Part shown: piece after piece, positions 23,438-34,696 of the stretch
How the letters are laid out: every line of letters starts with the position of its first letter
Numbering within the stretch: position 1 is the stretch's first letter
Source: Pontederia crassipes
Taxonomy: Eukaryota > Streptophyta > Magnoliopsida > Commelinales > Pontederiaceae
Assembly: GCA_030549335.1 (NCBI GenBank)
Contig: JAUKPH010000027.1
Coordinates: 1,054,001 to 1,118,000 of the forward strand
DNA: 64,000 nucleotides
Reading direction: 5' to 3'
Notes under the pieces: generated by a model
Database searches by the model: none
What the model saw: only the letters and a program-made list of their open reading frames with translations
Told to the model about the DNA's origin: nothing
Made by a program: the position numbers and the translations under genes

Positions 23438-26400
23438 AAGTGGTGACATGGAATGTTCGTGGTCTGGGTGATAGGGATCGACGTTCTACACTAGGGAGAT
23501 ATTTGATTCAGTGGGGAGCAGATATAACACTGCTTCAAGAAACCAAGTTGGAAAAATGCAATAAACAAATTTGGCGTCAAATTGGGGGAAATGTTCTACC
23601 ATCTTTTGTAGCACTAGAATCACAGGGCAGATCAGGGGGGTGCATCATTGGTTGGAAGGAGGAGGCATTAGAATTACTTGATGAACGCAAGGGTATGTTT
23701 TCAGTCATTGTCCTGCTAGTCAAAAGATTGGATGGCGCACGCTTCCTCTTCACATGCACTTATGGGCCACAAGCTGACACCCACAGGAGGGAGCTATGGG
23801 AAGAGCTCCGACAAATACAAGAGGTATTTTCAGAATATCCTTGGCTTATTGGAGGGGATTTCAACATGACCTTGGAAAGTGAAGACAGACCTGTCGAACG
23901 AAGAGGCCGAGATAGTGGGGCGGAAGATTTCATGGATTTTATTGATGAGCTGGGTTTCTTTGATTTTCCTGTACCAAACTGCAAATACACTTGGAGGAGT
24001 ACTGCATCACCGCAAGCTAAGTCCAAACTTGACAGATTCTTGGGATCAGTGGAACTTCTTGAGGCCTTTCCTCTAGCCTCTGTCAAAGCATTGGAAAGAC
24101 CATTCTCCGATCACACACCTCTTCTCTGGTAAACTAATGAGGGAAGAGCATTTAAGACTTATTTCAAGTTTGAGAAAGCATGGCTCATGGAAGAGAGTTT
24201 TCGGGAGATGATCAATGAGAAATGGGAAAACGTCCCTGAGTCCACATCAGCGACACGCACATTTGCTGAAAGATTATCAAGTCTCCGAGCTTCTCTCCAA
24301 GTGTACAAGAGGCAAATTAAGGAGGAACACTCGCGAAGAAGAGCTGATGCCTTGGCTGCCATAGCTCAGTTTGACCGAATAGAAGACAATAGGGAACTCT
24401 TAGCACAAAAGAGGATTGATAGGAAGAGTCACCAAGAGATTGTAGCTGAGGAGGATCGCAAGACAGAAATTCAGTGGCGCCAAAGATCTCGTCAGCTCTG
24501 GCTTCGAGAAGGTGACGCAAATACTCGTTATTTTCATATGTGCGCTAGTAGTCGACGTCGATCCAACCACTTGGACCGGCTACTAGTTGGTGACATGGAG
24601 ATTACAGGAAGAATTCCAGTTGGAGAAGCAATTGCTCAACACTTTAAGGACTTCACAAGACGTCGTCCACCCAGAGAATGGTTATGGAATGGCCGAGATA
24701 TGTCACAACTATCTGAAACTCAAGCATCTGAGCTTGTGCAGGAGTTCTCAGAAGAAGAAAACCTTCGGGCACTTCGAGACTTAAAAGGTGAGGGTGGGCC
24801 AGGACCAGATGGCTTTCCTATTTTTTTCTTTCGTGAATTTTGGAGTGTTATTGGCAAGGATGTCATGGCTGTAATCAAAGAGTTTGCTGCTGGAAACTAT
24901 AGGTTTGAGAGATTGAATAAATTCTTTCTCTTTCTCATTCCAAAGAAGACATCGGCTGAAAGAGTTAAGGAGTTTAGACCAATTGCACTTTCAAATGCCA
25001 TCTATCTTATAGTGGCCAAAGTTCTTGCAAATCGTCTACGGGTGGTATTGGGCTCCCTTATACATCTGGTCCAATCAGCATTCATCTCAGGTCGATCTAT
25101 AATGGACAGCTTTTCAATGGCAGCCGAAATTATTTTTTTCTGGAGACGAACAGACAAACATGGGTTTCTTTGGAAAGTCGACTTCTCCAAGGCATATGAT
25201 TCCTTAGATTGGTCATTCATATGGAGCTCCCTTCAGCGACGTGGCTTCCTAAACGATTGGATCTCTTGGATGAAACGGTGTGTATGCACTGTTTCTTTCT
25301 CTCCTCTTATTAATGGCAGTCCTGTTGGTGGGTGGGTACAACCCCAACGTGGAGTTCGACAGGGGTGTCCACTTGCCCCTATGTTGTTTGTTCTTGCTGT
25401 TGATGCTCTGGCTAGATGCACACTCTTAATGAGGGCATTCTCTCTGGTTTTTGCCCAATCCCAAACCAAGGTACAGCTGTCCCTTTGTTACAATATGTAG
25501 ACGATACCTTGTTCTTTATAGAAGGCTCTGAGGTGGCAGCAAGAAGGATTGTTTTATTCATTGACATTTTTGACGACTTTTCGGACCTTTCCATTAATCA
25601 TTCCAAGTCATCATTCATACCATTTGGCATGGATACAGAAGAAGCAAGTCGGTGTTCTCTGGTGCTCTAAACAGCTGTCTGTAGTCTTCCTCTACCCTAC
25701 CTCGGATTACAACTCTCGGACAAAAAGTTACTATACAAAGATTGGACTCCAGTTATTGAGCGGGTGGAGAGACGACTAGAAGGATGGAGTTCAAGACTTT
25801 TATCGCGTGGTGGTAGGTTGATTTTAGTCCGCTCAGTGATGTCAGCAATTCTGTGTATTTCATATCCCTCTTTCAGATGCCTCTTGGTGTTTGCAAACAC
25901 ATTGATGTCTTAAGGAGGAGGTTTTTTTGGAGGCATTCTGGTAGCACAAGTCGGGGTCTACATCTAGTTGCATGGTCAGAAGTGTGTAGGACACAATCAG
26001 AGGGTGGGTTGGGTGTTCGAGAGCTTCAAAAGATGAATGATGCACTCTTGTCAAAATGGACATACCGATTATTGAGCCAACAACAAGATCTTTGGTCAGT
26101 TATCATACATGCTTGCCATGGTACGTCTCCACTTGACAATAGGACAACATCGTCCCAGGGCCATTCGTCTTGCTGGAAGGCCATATTTTCAGTTACCGCA
26201 AAGCTTCGACGATTCTTCTCCCCATCCTTAGGATCAAGTACAATGTTTCGCTTCTGGGAGGATGCTTGGGCCTCTTTCACTCCCCTTTAAGTGTCTTTTC
26301 CACGATTAGCTGCCTTAGCACAAGATCGACAGGCTACTGTTGCTGATTGTTGGTCAGAATCCTTGCTGTCTAATGGTATTTGGACACCTCTCTTTGTCTC

Positions 26401-26791
26401 TGCACTATCAGATCAACGAGTAGATGACCTCCTGTGCCTATTAGAGAGGTTGAATGGGTTAACACCAGACAATTCCAGACGAGACTCTTGGGTATGGACT
26501 GCAGGTCAATTCTCAGTCAATGTTGTATATAAATTGTTGGATGAGGATAATAGGACGAATGATGATGAATTGCGGATGGATTGTAACCTTATCTGGCGAC
26601 TAAAAATTCCTCTTCGTATTAAAATCTTTGCATGGCTGCTTAGACGTCAACGGCTGCCAACTAAAAATCTTATATCACAATGGTACCCTACAATAAGCAT
26701 CACATGCACATTGTGCGAGGATAGCGATGAGAACCCGGATCATCTCTTTTTTGGTTACACTGTGGCAAGGGCTGTATGGAGGGAGGCATGA
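23434..26791 (+). pseudogene. LINE ORF2: endonuclease and reverse transcriptase, broken
   Basis: The endonuclease (23434-24132) has the AP-endonuclease marks WNVRGLG at the start, QETK, GGDFN and SDHTP at the end. A TAA at 24130-24132 interrupts the frame, which resumes in the same register (24187-25500). The reverse transcriptase shows GPGPDGFP, FRPIALSN, KVDFSKAYDSLDW and RGVRQGCPLAP. A frameshift near 25415-25430 moves the YVDD catalytic box (LLQYVDDTLFF) into another frame (25416-25670). Further shifts lie between 25670 and 25853, and another TAA lies at 26288-26290. The last part (26291-26791) has the zf-RVT-type pattern (WRLKIPLRIKIFAWLL, then CTLC and DHLFF). The original product would have nicked the target and copied its RNA; this copy cannot make it. 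Confidence 0.9.
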
Positions 26792-27137
26792 TGTCACTGG
26801 TTGAACACAACTTCAACACAGGATTTTTGGAGAACATTTCGATTTGGAGGTCATCAATGAGATATCATCGTCTATACATCGAAGCAACAACGAGCAATCC
26901 CAATTGCGTTCCTGTGGTCCATATGGTCTCAACGCAATGGAGTCACATTTAGAGGCGAACGAATTTACACTGAAAATGTAGTGGCATTTGCTAAGCATAT
27001 GGCGCATAGTTGGATGGTGTAATATAACATGCTTTGTGTAATGATATGATCCAATGTAACCTACTTTTGCATCAATAAATCTGGATGGTTGCACCTTTTG
27101 GCAATCATCCTTCCCCTTCTCAAAAAAAAAAAAAAAA

Positions 27138-28006
27138 GAAAATATTGAAGTAGCTTTTCATACTTTGAAAATAATGGAAACTTTCCCTTTCAGTTTCTTG
27201 ATTAAAACAGATGATTCCATTAACGTATTATTTGGATTTATGCACGAAAGAAATATTTTTTCACATAATAAAATAAATCGAAAAATTTAAGATGATATAA
27301 AATTTTATTAGATGAAAATGAAAGAATATTACAATTCAAATTACTTTATATTTGAACATCTAAAGAGTTTATATAAGCACGATCTTAACATTTCATACCG
27401 ATTATGACTCTGAATTAATCTCTCAAAATTAGGACACAAATTTATGATAAAAAAATAAATCAGTTATGAATAACATATAAAATATCTTATAATATTTTAG
27501 TGAAACTCCTTTAGTGCAACAACATCTTTTATTTCAAAGTATTGTGGAATCCAAACGGATTTCGGAGTAGGGTGCAAGACATTATTAATGCATACCATAG
27601 TTATATATAAAGTATCTGAGGATAAAATAAACTCCGGGATTTCAATAATGTTCTATTACCATATCACAGCCATATATTCAAAACTTGACAATTAATATTA
27701 TACTTCAAGAATATTGAACCCCTCATCTTTTTACCTCACATATTGTGCGATGCTTCTCGCCTAGTCAAATTAATATTAGTAAGCACATACATAAAAGATC
27801 TGCATGTTCACATAGAATACATTTTTATATTTTATATGTGATATAAAAAGGTGAACAGGAGAAAATAAATTTCCTTTTTAGGCGCAACATATTTCTCTGA
27901 TTTTGATCACCCCCGAGCTACACGTCGAAAAACATTCCATAGACACACGGAAAAATGAGAAAAAAATCCTTTTTCAGATTAATAAAGCGTTGTACAAAAA
28001 CTATGA
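27138..28006. other. AT-rich intergenic stretch
   Basis: No gene or clear repeat structure is seen between the LINE tail and the TRIM-like element. Confidence 0.5.
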
Positions 28007-28997
28007 TGTTAAGAATACAAAATTAATGATTTTGCTCTTTTTAACAGCTTAAGCTTTTAGGAAAATTGATCAGCACATCAAATTTAACATGGTATCAGAG
28101 CAAGGTTGATCGCAATCCATCAGAGCTCCTCTCGCCTTGCCTCGTTGCCGTCAGCCAGAAGAGTCTCGCCGTCACCCTCCATGGCTCTAGAAAGTCCCGA
28201 CGACGTAGATCTGGACGTCTCCATCACGATCTTTGGCACATTGATCTGATCTTCATCGTCTTTCTAATCGTCGACAAAGCACCCGAGTCTACAACTGATC
28301 AAATTTCTGTCATCTGGTCTGTTTGTGCTGCGTTCAGTAAGTTGTGGTGTTTCAGATGGACATCGTCGACGATGGAAGTTTCATTAATCTTCAAGTCACC
28401 ATTTCTTCGACGATGGAATAGCGTTCAAAGGTTTCCTCAGGCCGCTTTCTTCGGCAATGGAACCACGTTCAAAGCATTCCTCAGGTCACATTTTTTCGAT
28501 GATGGATCATAGGTTTCTTCCATCGGATTTCAATGATGTTCGACGGATCGTCAGTTGCAGTCGCGCGAAGCTTCTTCGAACTTCTTTCTTATGCATCATC
28601 CAGGCAATTGACCTTAGTATTGGTTGAATCATTTTGTAATCCAAATCTTTTAAATAAAATTAGTCTAGAAGCTTCTTTAGTTTTTTTTTCCTCCGTGCTG
28701 TCCTCTGCAACTTTCCCCATCTTCTTCCTTCTCTCCGACATCTCTCCGGCAAGCGATGATCCTGAGCTCAGATTTTAACATGGTATCAAAACTAAAAGTT
28801 AAGAGTTCAAACCTCGTTAAGCTCTTAATAAAAAATAATTTCCTCACTTAGTTGTCCACGTGTTAGGGTTGAACTATACCAAAAAATTATCAACAATCCA
28901 CACGTGAGGGGGAGTATTAAGAATATTTAATTAATGATTTTGCTCTTTCTAACGTTTTAAGCTTTTAGGAAAACTGGTCAGTACATCAAATTTAACA
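28007..28997 (+). mobile_element. TRIM-like miniature LTR retroelement
   Basis: Two 83-bp direct repeats (28007-28089 and 28915-28997) share TTAATGATTTTGCTCTTT and CATCAAATTTAACA. Directly after the first is the Met-tRNA primer site TGGTATCAGAGC (28090-28101). Directly before the second is the purine tract GAGGGGGAG. The 820-bp interior has no gag or pol, so it depends on another element. The flanking TATGA and CATAA differ by two transitions and may be a decayed 5-bp duplication. A second primer-site-like word (TGGTATCAAAAC near 28780) lies inside. Confidence 0.7.
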
Positions 28998-29713
28998 CAT
29001 AATCGGGATAATCAATCATCTTCCAGAGTAAAACCAAAATACTAAAAAAAACTCAATTTATCTCAAATGCTTGCCAAATTTTATGACATGATTTTATGTT
29101 AGAGAAAGTAAGCTGTAAAGAAGAAACAAGGCATGTACCATTCGAGAAACTTCAAATCCATCTTTTCCTCATAATTAAACTTGGGGTGGTATATATAAGC
29201 ATCGTTACACAGTAACTATACAAATGCAGGAATAGATGTACTTTATGTGTTAAGCTAGACAGTAACACAGCATCGCTTTCGATCATTCTTAGTCTTTCAG
29301 CACCACCACAGAACAGCGAAAAGACAGTTTCAACCAAGACGAACTACATACTCTTCTTGTGAATTCTTCATCTTTCACCCGAAGATTATGCAAACTATGA
29401 AAATAATTCCCCTTCAAGTCGGCAAGTCTGAAATTTTAGCACAATGTTTAGTATGATAAAACATACACAAAATAAATGAACTATATGAGTTATGAAGGCA
29501 TCATAACCAGAATAACATCTTTGAGGTCACAAGGAAGATTCACTGTAAATGAAGAAATAATAACACGATACCGTAGACATGGAAAATGTAGTGCTATTAT
29601 GATGAAAGAGAAATGTAATCTTTCCATAGTCAATCCTATGGATGCAATGCCTATTTCACAATGTTGAAACATTTATGTGAGCATTTGTATACAAGAAAGT
29701 TACTGATTCATAG
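28998..29713. other. Intergenic stretch
   Basis: No gene is supported. Short minus-strand open frames near 29152-29337 show no recognisable motif. Confidence 0.5.
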
Positions 29714-29878
29714 TTGCTGAAGGACTACTTGAAATGTGAAGATTGCTTGGTGCTTGTGGACTTACTTTTACAGAATGAGGCCATTGGTGAGCTTATAAAT
29801 CCTCAGAATATACATGATTCATTTATTCAACTTGTTAGCGGGTTGAAACTCAGGAATCAGGATCTCAAGATCAGCCAG
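29714..29878 (+). pseudogene. Orphan exon-like open block, 55 codons
   Basis: The block starts after TTCATAG and ends before CAG/GTGTCA, so it has acceptor and donor signals in phase 0 at both sides. It is open for exactly 55 codons (LLKDYLKCEDCLVLVDLLL at the start, LKLRNQDLKISQ at the end). It looks like a real internal exon with helical amphipathic character. No partner exons were found around it and I do not recognise the parent gene. A captured or stranded fragment is the likely explanation; chance is possible. Confidence 0.3.
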
Positions 29879-30365
29879 GTGTCAACAAAACCACTCTTTT
29901 GTTCCTATTCAAATTCGTTCCATCATATTATTTATAAATGGTTGTTTATTGGCATGCAAATCTAAATCTTCGAAGATGACTAGCCATGATATAAAACAGT
30001 CAACCCATTGGAGAAATTTGAAGATCCATCTCTAATGTGGATGGATAAGAATATGTTGAAATTCCCGAACTTAAGGTCCACAATTAGTGCAGTGGGATCA
30101 AGTTAACATCATACATGGTCTCTTGTGCTATCCCAGATTGTGTCAGCTTAAAGACCTAAAAATGTATTCTGTTCAATTTGTTCATTCTCAAATGATAACT
30201 GATAAAAGAAAATTTTCAGAACCAAGAACTAAAAAATTCTTAGCACATATATTTCTGATTCTGATTACTTAAGACTTGTGCACCTCATCAAAAGGTTACT
30301 ATCGTATGCATGCACAAAATGAGGAAAGTATAATAACTCACCTGGTGGGAAATAACATTGAAGCC
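29879..30365. other. Intergenic stretch
   Basis: No gene is seen; it probably includes the 3' UTR of the minus-strand gene ending at 30366. Confidence 0.4.
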
Positions 30366-30833
30366 TCACTTCCTTTCATGGGCACTGCTGGACTCCTGGT
30401 GATGAACCTCCCTTTTAGTTTTTTTCATTCCTCTCGAGTATAGTAACTGCCTTTGTCTCAGTGTTGGTTCAGACCTCTGGATCCTTTGATTCTCTTTAAT
30501 AGAGCTGGTAAATGACTTCTTCGGAAGTCTGTCCGCTGACTTGTTTAAGGATATCACATGGTCAGTCATCGGCTGCCTTCCAGTCTCAGTAACTGCAAGC
30601 TCATTTCTTTTAGGATCCTCAAGAATTTCTTCGGCAGCTAACCCTTGAAAATTGTGTCTTTTGGAGTCAGGAGAGTCCAGGTCCGAAGATGAACTAGTGC
30701 CACTTAGATCATACAAAATATTATTGGCCATGAAAGGAAGTTGTACATTTTTTGAGTTGAAAGATGTCCAAGATGCTCTTCCAACTCTTGTAAAATCAAT
30801 CACCTACAGCAAATTTCATTTTTTATCAAATTC

Positions 30834-31009
30834 AACAACAACAAAGCCTTATCCCACTAGGTGGGGTCGGCTACATGGATCTTACGATGTCAATTCGTTG
30901 ATCCATGTTCATGAGATTCGACAGGATTTTATGTTGGTTGTCGGAGCCTAACACAACCCTCCTCCTTTATCCGGGCTTGGGACCGGCTATAAAACATAGG
31001 CGGAGTTAT
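30834..31009 (+). mobile_element. Au-like SINE, copy 1 (intronic)
   Basis: It begins ACAACAACAAAGCCTTATCC, continues CACTAGGTGGGGTCGGCTAC and ends near TATCCGGGCTTGGGACCGGC, the familiar body of plant Au SINEs. It lies in intron 5 of the coiled-coil gene, opposite to its transcription. The preceding TTTTATCAAATTCA nearly matches the repeat after it (TTTTATCACATTCA). Confidence 0.75.
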
Positions 31010-31027
31010 ATTTTATCACATTCATAT

Positions 31028-31210
31028 ACAACAACAACAACAACAAAGCCTTATCCCACTAGGTGGGGTCGGCTACATGGATCATACGACTCGTTGATCC
31101 ATGTTCATGAGATTCGACAGGGTTTTACACTGGCTGTCGGGGCCTAACACAACCCTCCTCCTTTATCCGGGCTTGGGACCGGCTATAAACCCCAAAGAAA
31201 AAAACATCAG
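31028..31210 (+). mobile_element. Au-like SINE, copy 2, with 18-bp TSD
   Basis: The same family and orientation as copy 1, directly downstream. A perfect 18-bp direct repeat, ATTTTATCACATTCATAT, flanks it (31010-31027 and 31211-31228). It sits only about 35 bp from the donor of exon 5 of the host gene. Confidence 0.85.
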
Positions 31211-32973
31211 ATTTTATCACATTCATATGATAAAATAAAATTACCAGAGTGATAAAGAAAATAAATTGACAAGTTTTCATCATCTTATGTTCTAGCACCA
31301 ACATATCTTTCTTCATATCTGAAATCACTGTGTTCTTTCTTCGTATGACATCTTCCAACTCCTTTATTTTCTATTATAAGAGAAAAAAGTAAGCCAGCTA
31401 AAAATGTATATCTATGATTATGGTCCATGTATCCACCAAAATCATAAAAAGTACATGATGCATAAACATTCTATAAACTTAGAATATCTACCTTAGAATA
31501 TGCAAAGCTAGATGCTTGAGCAGCAGCATCCAATTCCTTTATTTTTGAGTCTTTCTCTTCACACTTCTTCCTAAGGTTATAAAATTCTTGTTCTGCTGCC
31601 AATGTGCTCAGCTGAAAGATATTAACAATCATGAACTGAATGGGAAAAGGAATGTGATATGAAAACCATTCACTGTTCATGCTTCTTGATTGGCCTCTAA
31701 ACTACCAAAACAGTATTAGAATGGTAACTTTGTTCCAGAAAACCTAATAAACCAATATGAGGCATCATGTACTGAATAATATTTCCTTTCAGATCCTCAC
31801 CTGGAAGTCAACAGAAGAAGTGACGCTCCAATTGAAATCAGACAAATCAGACATTCTGCGCTCCTCAGGCTCCCCCATGGAAACATTATCAGTCTGTGCG
31901 ACCTCTTCTTTTTGAGTTTCCATTCCAATACAATCCTGATAAAGGAAAAAAAATATACAGACACAATACACACAAATAAAAATACTTAGCAAGATATTAG
32001 ACTAATAATCTACCTTCACATCACTTGAAATCTTTGATATATCTCTGTAAAGAGGTATGATACCACTCTCAGGATGTAGCTCTAGTGCTGGACTACCTGA
32101 GGACCATAATCTTTCTGCTCCCTGCTCAAGTTTCTAAAGTTCAACAAGTTGTTCCTTCTGCAACACAAAGATTGAGTTGCGCTCCATTAGTTGGTCCTGC
32201 ACCACGCTCATCTGTTCGCATAGCCTTTCGAGCTTTTTCTGCATGCTCAGGAGAATATTATCCTGCCTCATCAAATAAAAAGGCGAAAATAGATCACCTC
32301 ACTAACAAAAAGTCGAAAATAATGACCTCAAAAAATGACCCTAAGAATGACCAAGTTAAAGTAAAAAAATCAATCCGAAAAATGTACAAGATGAAATCAC
32401 CGAAGCTTAGATGCTTGGCCTTCCAAATCAAATGAATGAGTCAAAAGCTTTCACCTTTTGTTGTTATTATGCATTGACAAAGAAAAGTAGAGAATGATTT
32501 TATTAGACTGAAAAAAGGTACACAAATAAATGGAATACAAGACCTTTTTTATATTTTTTTTAATGCAAACCAAAATATTAAAGGAGGTTTACCCTTGTGT
32601 CAACAGATCGTCGCAACTCCTCTATCTTCCGAGCCCACTTGGAGCCCGAGGCGGCGGCGGCGATGACCGCAACGAGGAGCACCCTCTGGAGAGGGGTAAA
32701 GAGCTCCCACGCGGCGATCGCCTCCCAGTCCAAGCCACCTCCTATTGAGAAAGCCGAGGTGGCTTCCTCGGCTCCGACGAGGCGTCCTTGAAGGGAGATC
32801 CACGCCATATTTTTCGTCCCTGTGGACGGCCTCGGACGGCGAGGCTTGTTGAATCGTCCGGAAAGCCGCCGCGAAGCGGGGGAGGAGGCGATCGAAGGAA
32901 AGAAGGGGGAAACCGAGACGCGACTTGTAGGCCGCTCCGGCGTCTCGAGAAAGGTATATCCGTCGGCGGACAT

Positions 32974-33857
32974 CGCCGGAGGAAGGGAAGCGAACAGAGA
33001 AAGGGATGCGAGGGCAGGCGACGGTTCGACTGCGGCTGCGAGCGCGAGCGGGCTCAGTAAAGAATTTAAACCTCTCTCTCTCTCTCTTGTTGGGGTCGTG
33101 CTGGAAAGGGCGTCGTGCCACGTGGATCACAATGAATGGCATAAGTGACTGTGTTTGCCGGTGGCTATTGTTAGCCGTTACAAGGACTAATTTATGTGAA
33201 CGAATTGATTTTTAAACTTGTTCAATTTATTAAAGTATATATCAATACACGATTCCAATTTCCAAGATGCAAACTAAATTTTAAATATTATTATTTCACT
33301 TTTAAGAAATCCTATTTAGATCAAAAGCATGCAACGATATAAAAGTTCACGAAGAATTGACTCTCTACAATTTCTAAATAACTGTCACATGTGATAGAAA
33401 AAATCTTATTCCTGGGCGGACCTAATTATACGCGAGGGGCCCAGGCCCGCTAAATTTTAAAATTTTATCAATATTATATATTAATATATGATTAAAAATA
33501 AAATTATATCTTTCATTAAATAAATTTAGTATGCAAATTGATATATCTTTTAGTGTATAAGGAGCCTCTGGCTCAAGGTGTGTCCCACAGTCGACAGGAT
33601 CGACGGTCGAATGAGAAAAACTCAACTGAACGAAGCGTGGCTCAACTTTCTCGGGCGGTCCAAGCTTTGGACCGGTTCTTTCCAAAAAAATTTACCCCAA
33701 AGTTTTTACCCCGCGCGCCCGACCCCCTCTTTTCCCCTTTCTTTACTCCGTAAAATGATCGAAGCTGAGGGCCTCTTCCCCTTCTTGCCTTCGCTTTGAT
33801 CTCGACCACGCTGCAGATTCGAGCTTTTCTCCGATCTTGAGCTTTTCCGCCGCCTCC
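32974..33857. other. 5' flank of the coiled-coil gene and intergenic DNA
   Basis: A CT run near 33069-33087 lies in the probable promoter or 5' UTR. A GGGGCCCAGGCCCGC palindrome-like word lies near 33436. No further gene is supported. Confidence 0.45.
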
Positions 33858-34170
33858 CCGCGGGTGCTGGACACCACCGCAGATCTGAGGACAGTGGAGC
33901 CCTCCCCTCCCCATCGCCTTTGTTGTTGTCACCTCCCCATCACGGGCCGTCGCGGGTGCTGGTCATCGTCGCAGATATGAGCATAGTGGAGCCCCCCATC
34001 GCCTGTGTTGTTTGCCACCTCCCCGTCGCCTGTGTTGTTCATCGCCTCCCCGTCGTGGGTGCTGGACACCACCGCAGAACTGAGGATAGTGGAGCCCCAA
34101 TCGCTTGTGTTGTTTGTCACCTCCCCCTCGTCTGTGTTGTTCGTCGCCTTCCCGTCACCACAGATCTAAG
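33858..34170. repeat. About 100-bp tandem repeat, three units
   Basis: Units beginning near 33861, 33953 and 34057 share GGGTGCTGGACACCACCGCA or a variant, AGTGGAGCCCC, TCGCCTGTGTTGTT and CACCTCCCCGTCG. It is GC-rich and open in several frames, and lies upstream of the GRF-type pseudogene. Confidence 0.75.
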
Positions 34171-34191
34171 ATCGATGTGAAATCATCGTGC

Positions 34192-34194
<3 letters not shown>

Positions 34195-34233
<39 letters not shown>
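34195..34233. repeat. (TC)n microsatellite
   Basis: An uninterrupted TC run of about 39 bases follows the GC-rich tandem repeat, a typical plant 5' leader position. Confidence 0.9.
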
Positions 34234-34237
<4 letters not shown>

Positions 34238-34696
34238 TGTGCATATTTTTTGCCTCGTAGTTCGCTAGTTTCTAAACATTACTGAAGTTACGGTTTAGGG
34301 AATTTTTCTTCTTAGGTTTGCCTTGCTGCAAGTAGTGAGTTACTTGGGAAGGCTATTCCATTTAATGAAGGTCATGTAGAGGATCACCTCAATATATAGA
34401 TAAAGAAAGGATTAGGGACACCTCAAACGAATGTATGACTTCCCCTTTAGGTAGATAGTTGATTTGTAAATGTCAAAAATGGTTATTTCTTATGCAATGT
34501 TAATATTACTTCTGCAATTATACTTTTGAGATTTTATTTATACTTTGTTAAATATTACTTCTGAATCTTAATATTACTTCTACAGTTATACTTTAGTTAT
34601 ACATTGTTTACATCATATAATTACTAGTCTTCTAAAATCATATTGTCGTTGACTGCATTGTATTTTGTTACATTTAGATCATTCTTTGATGAGACG

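Larger units (their letters stand above)
22423..27137 (+). mobile_element. L1-type LINE, 5'-truncated and inactivated
   Basis: In order, the element carries the end of ORF1, an endonuclease, a reverse transcriptase, a zf-RVT-like C-terminal domain, a 3' UTR and a poly-A tail (about 27122-27137). The direct repeat GAAAAT at about 22417 and again after the tail is a weak candidate target duplication. The left boundary is uncertain by about 20 bp. Several stops and frameshifts make it non-autonomous. It is inserted immediately right of the MULE target repeat. Confidence 0.85.
30366..32973 (-). pseudogene. Plant coiled-coil membrane protein gene with in-frame stop
   Basis: Exons (minus strand) are 32973-32593, 32262-32014, 31935-31801, 31611-31492, 31370-31245 and 30803-30366. 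All junctions are phase 0 and GT-AG, and together they would encode about 482 residues. Exon 1 begins MSADGYTFLETPERPTSR and contains a hydrophobic segment (LQRVLLVAVIAAAASG, near residue 100), followed by a charged helix. Exons 2-5 are coiled coil (MQKKLERLCEQM, EQEFYNLRKKCEEKDSKIKEL, IKELEDVIRRKN). Exon 6 is polar (LYDLSGTSSSSDLDS). Codon 170 in exon 2 is TAG (32134-32136) where CAG would continue LVELQKLEQ. Exon 5 also lacks a GT after LEHK, where the protein seems to want to end, and only the later CTG/GTAATT donor is available. Function unknown. It may be a recent pseudogene, a truncated 169-residue product, or a sequence error. Confidence 0.7.

Noticed and set aside
28780..28825. tRNA-like words (TGGTATC and GTTCAAACC)
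   Set aside because: The A-box does not match consensus and no cloverleaf can be formed; it is better explained as a primer-site-like remnant inside the TRIM element.
32822..33148. Plus-strand open frame opposite exon 1 of the coiled-coil gene
   Set aside because: Shadow frame over GC-rich exon and leader sequence.
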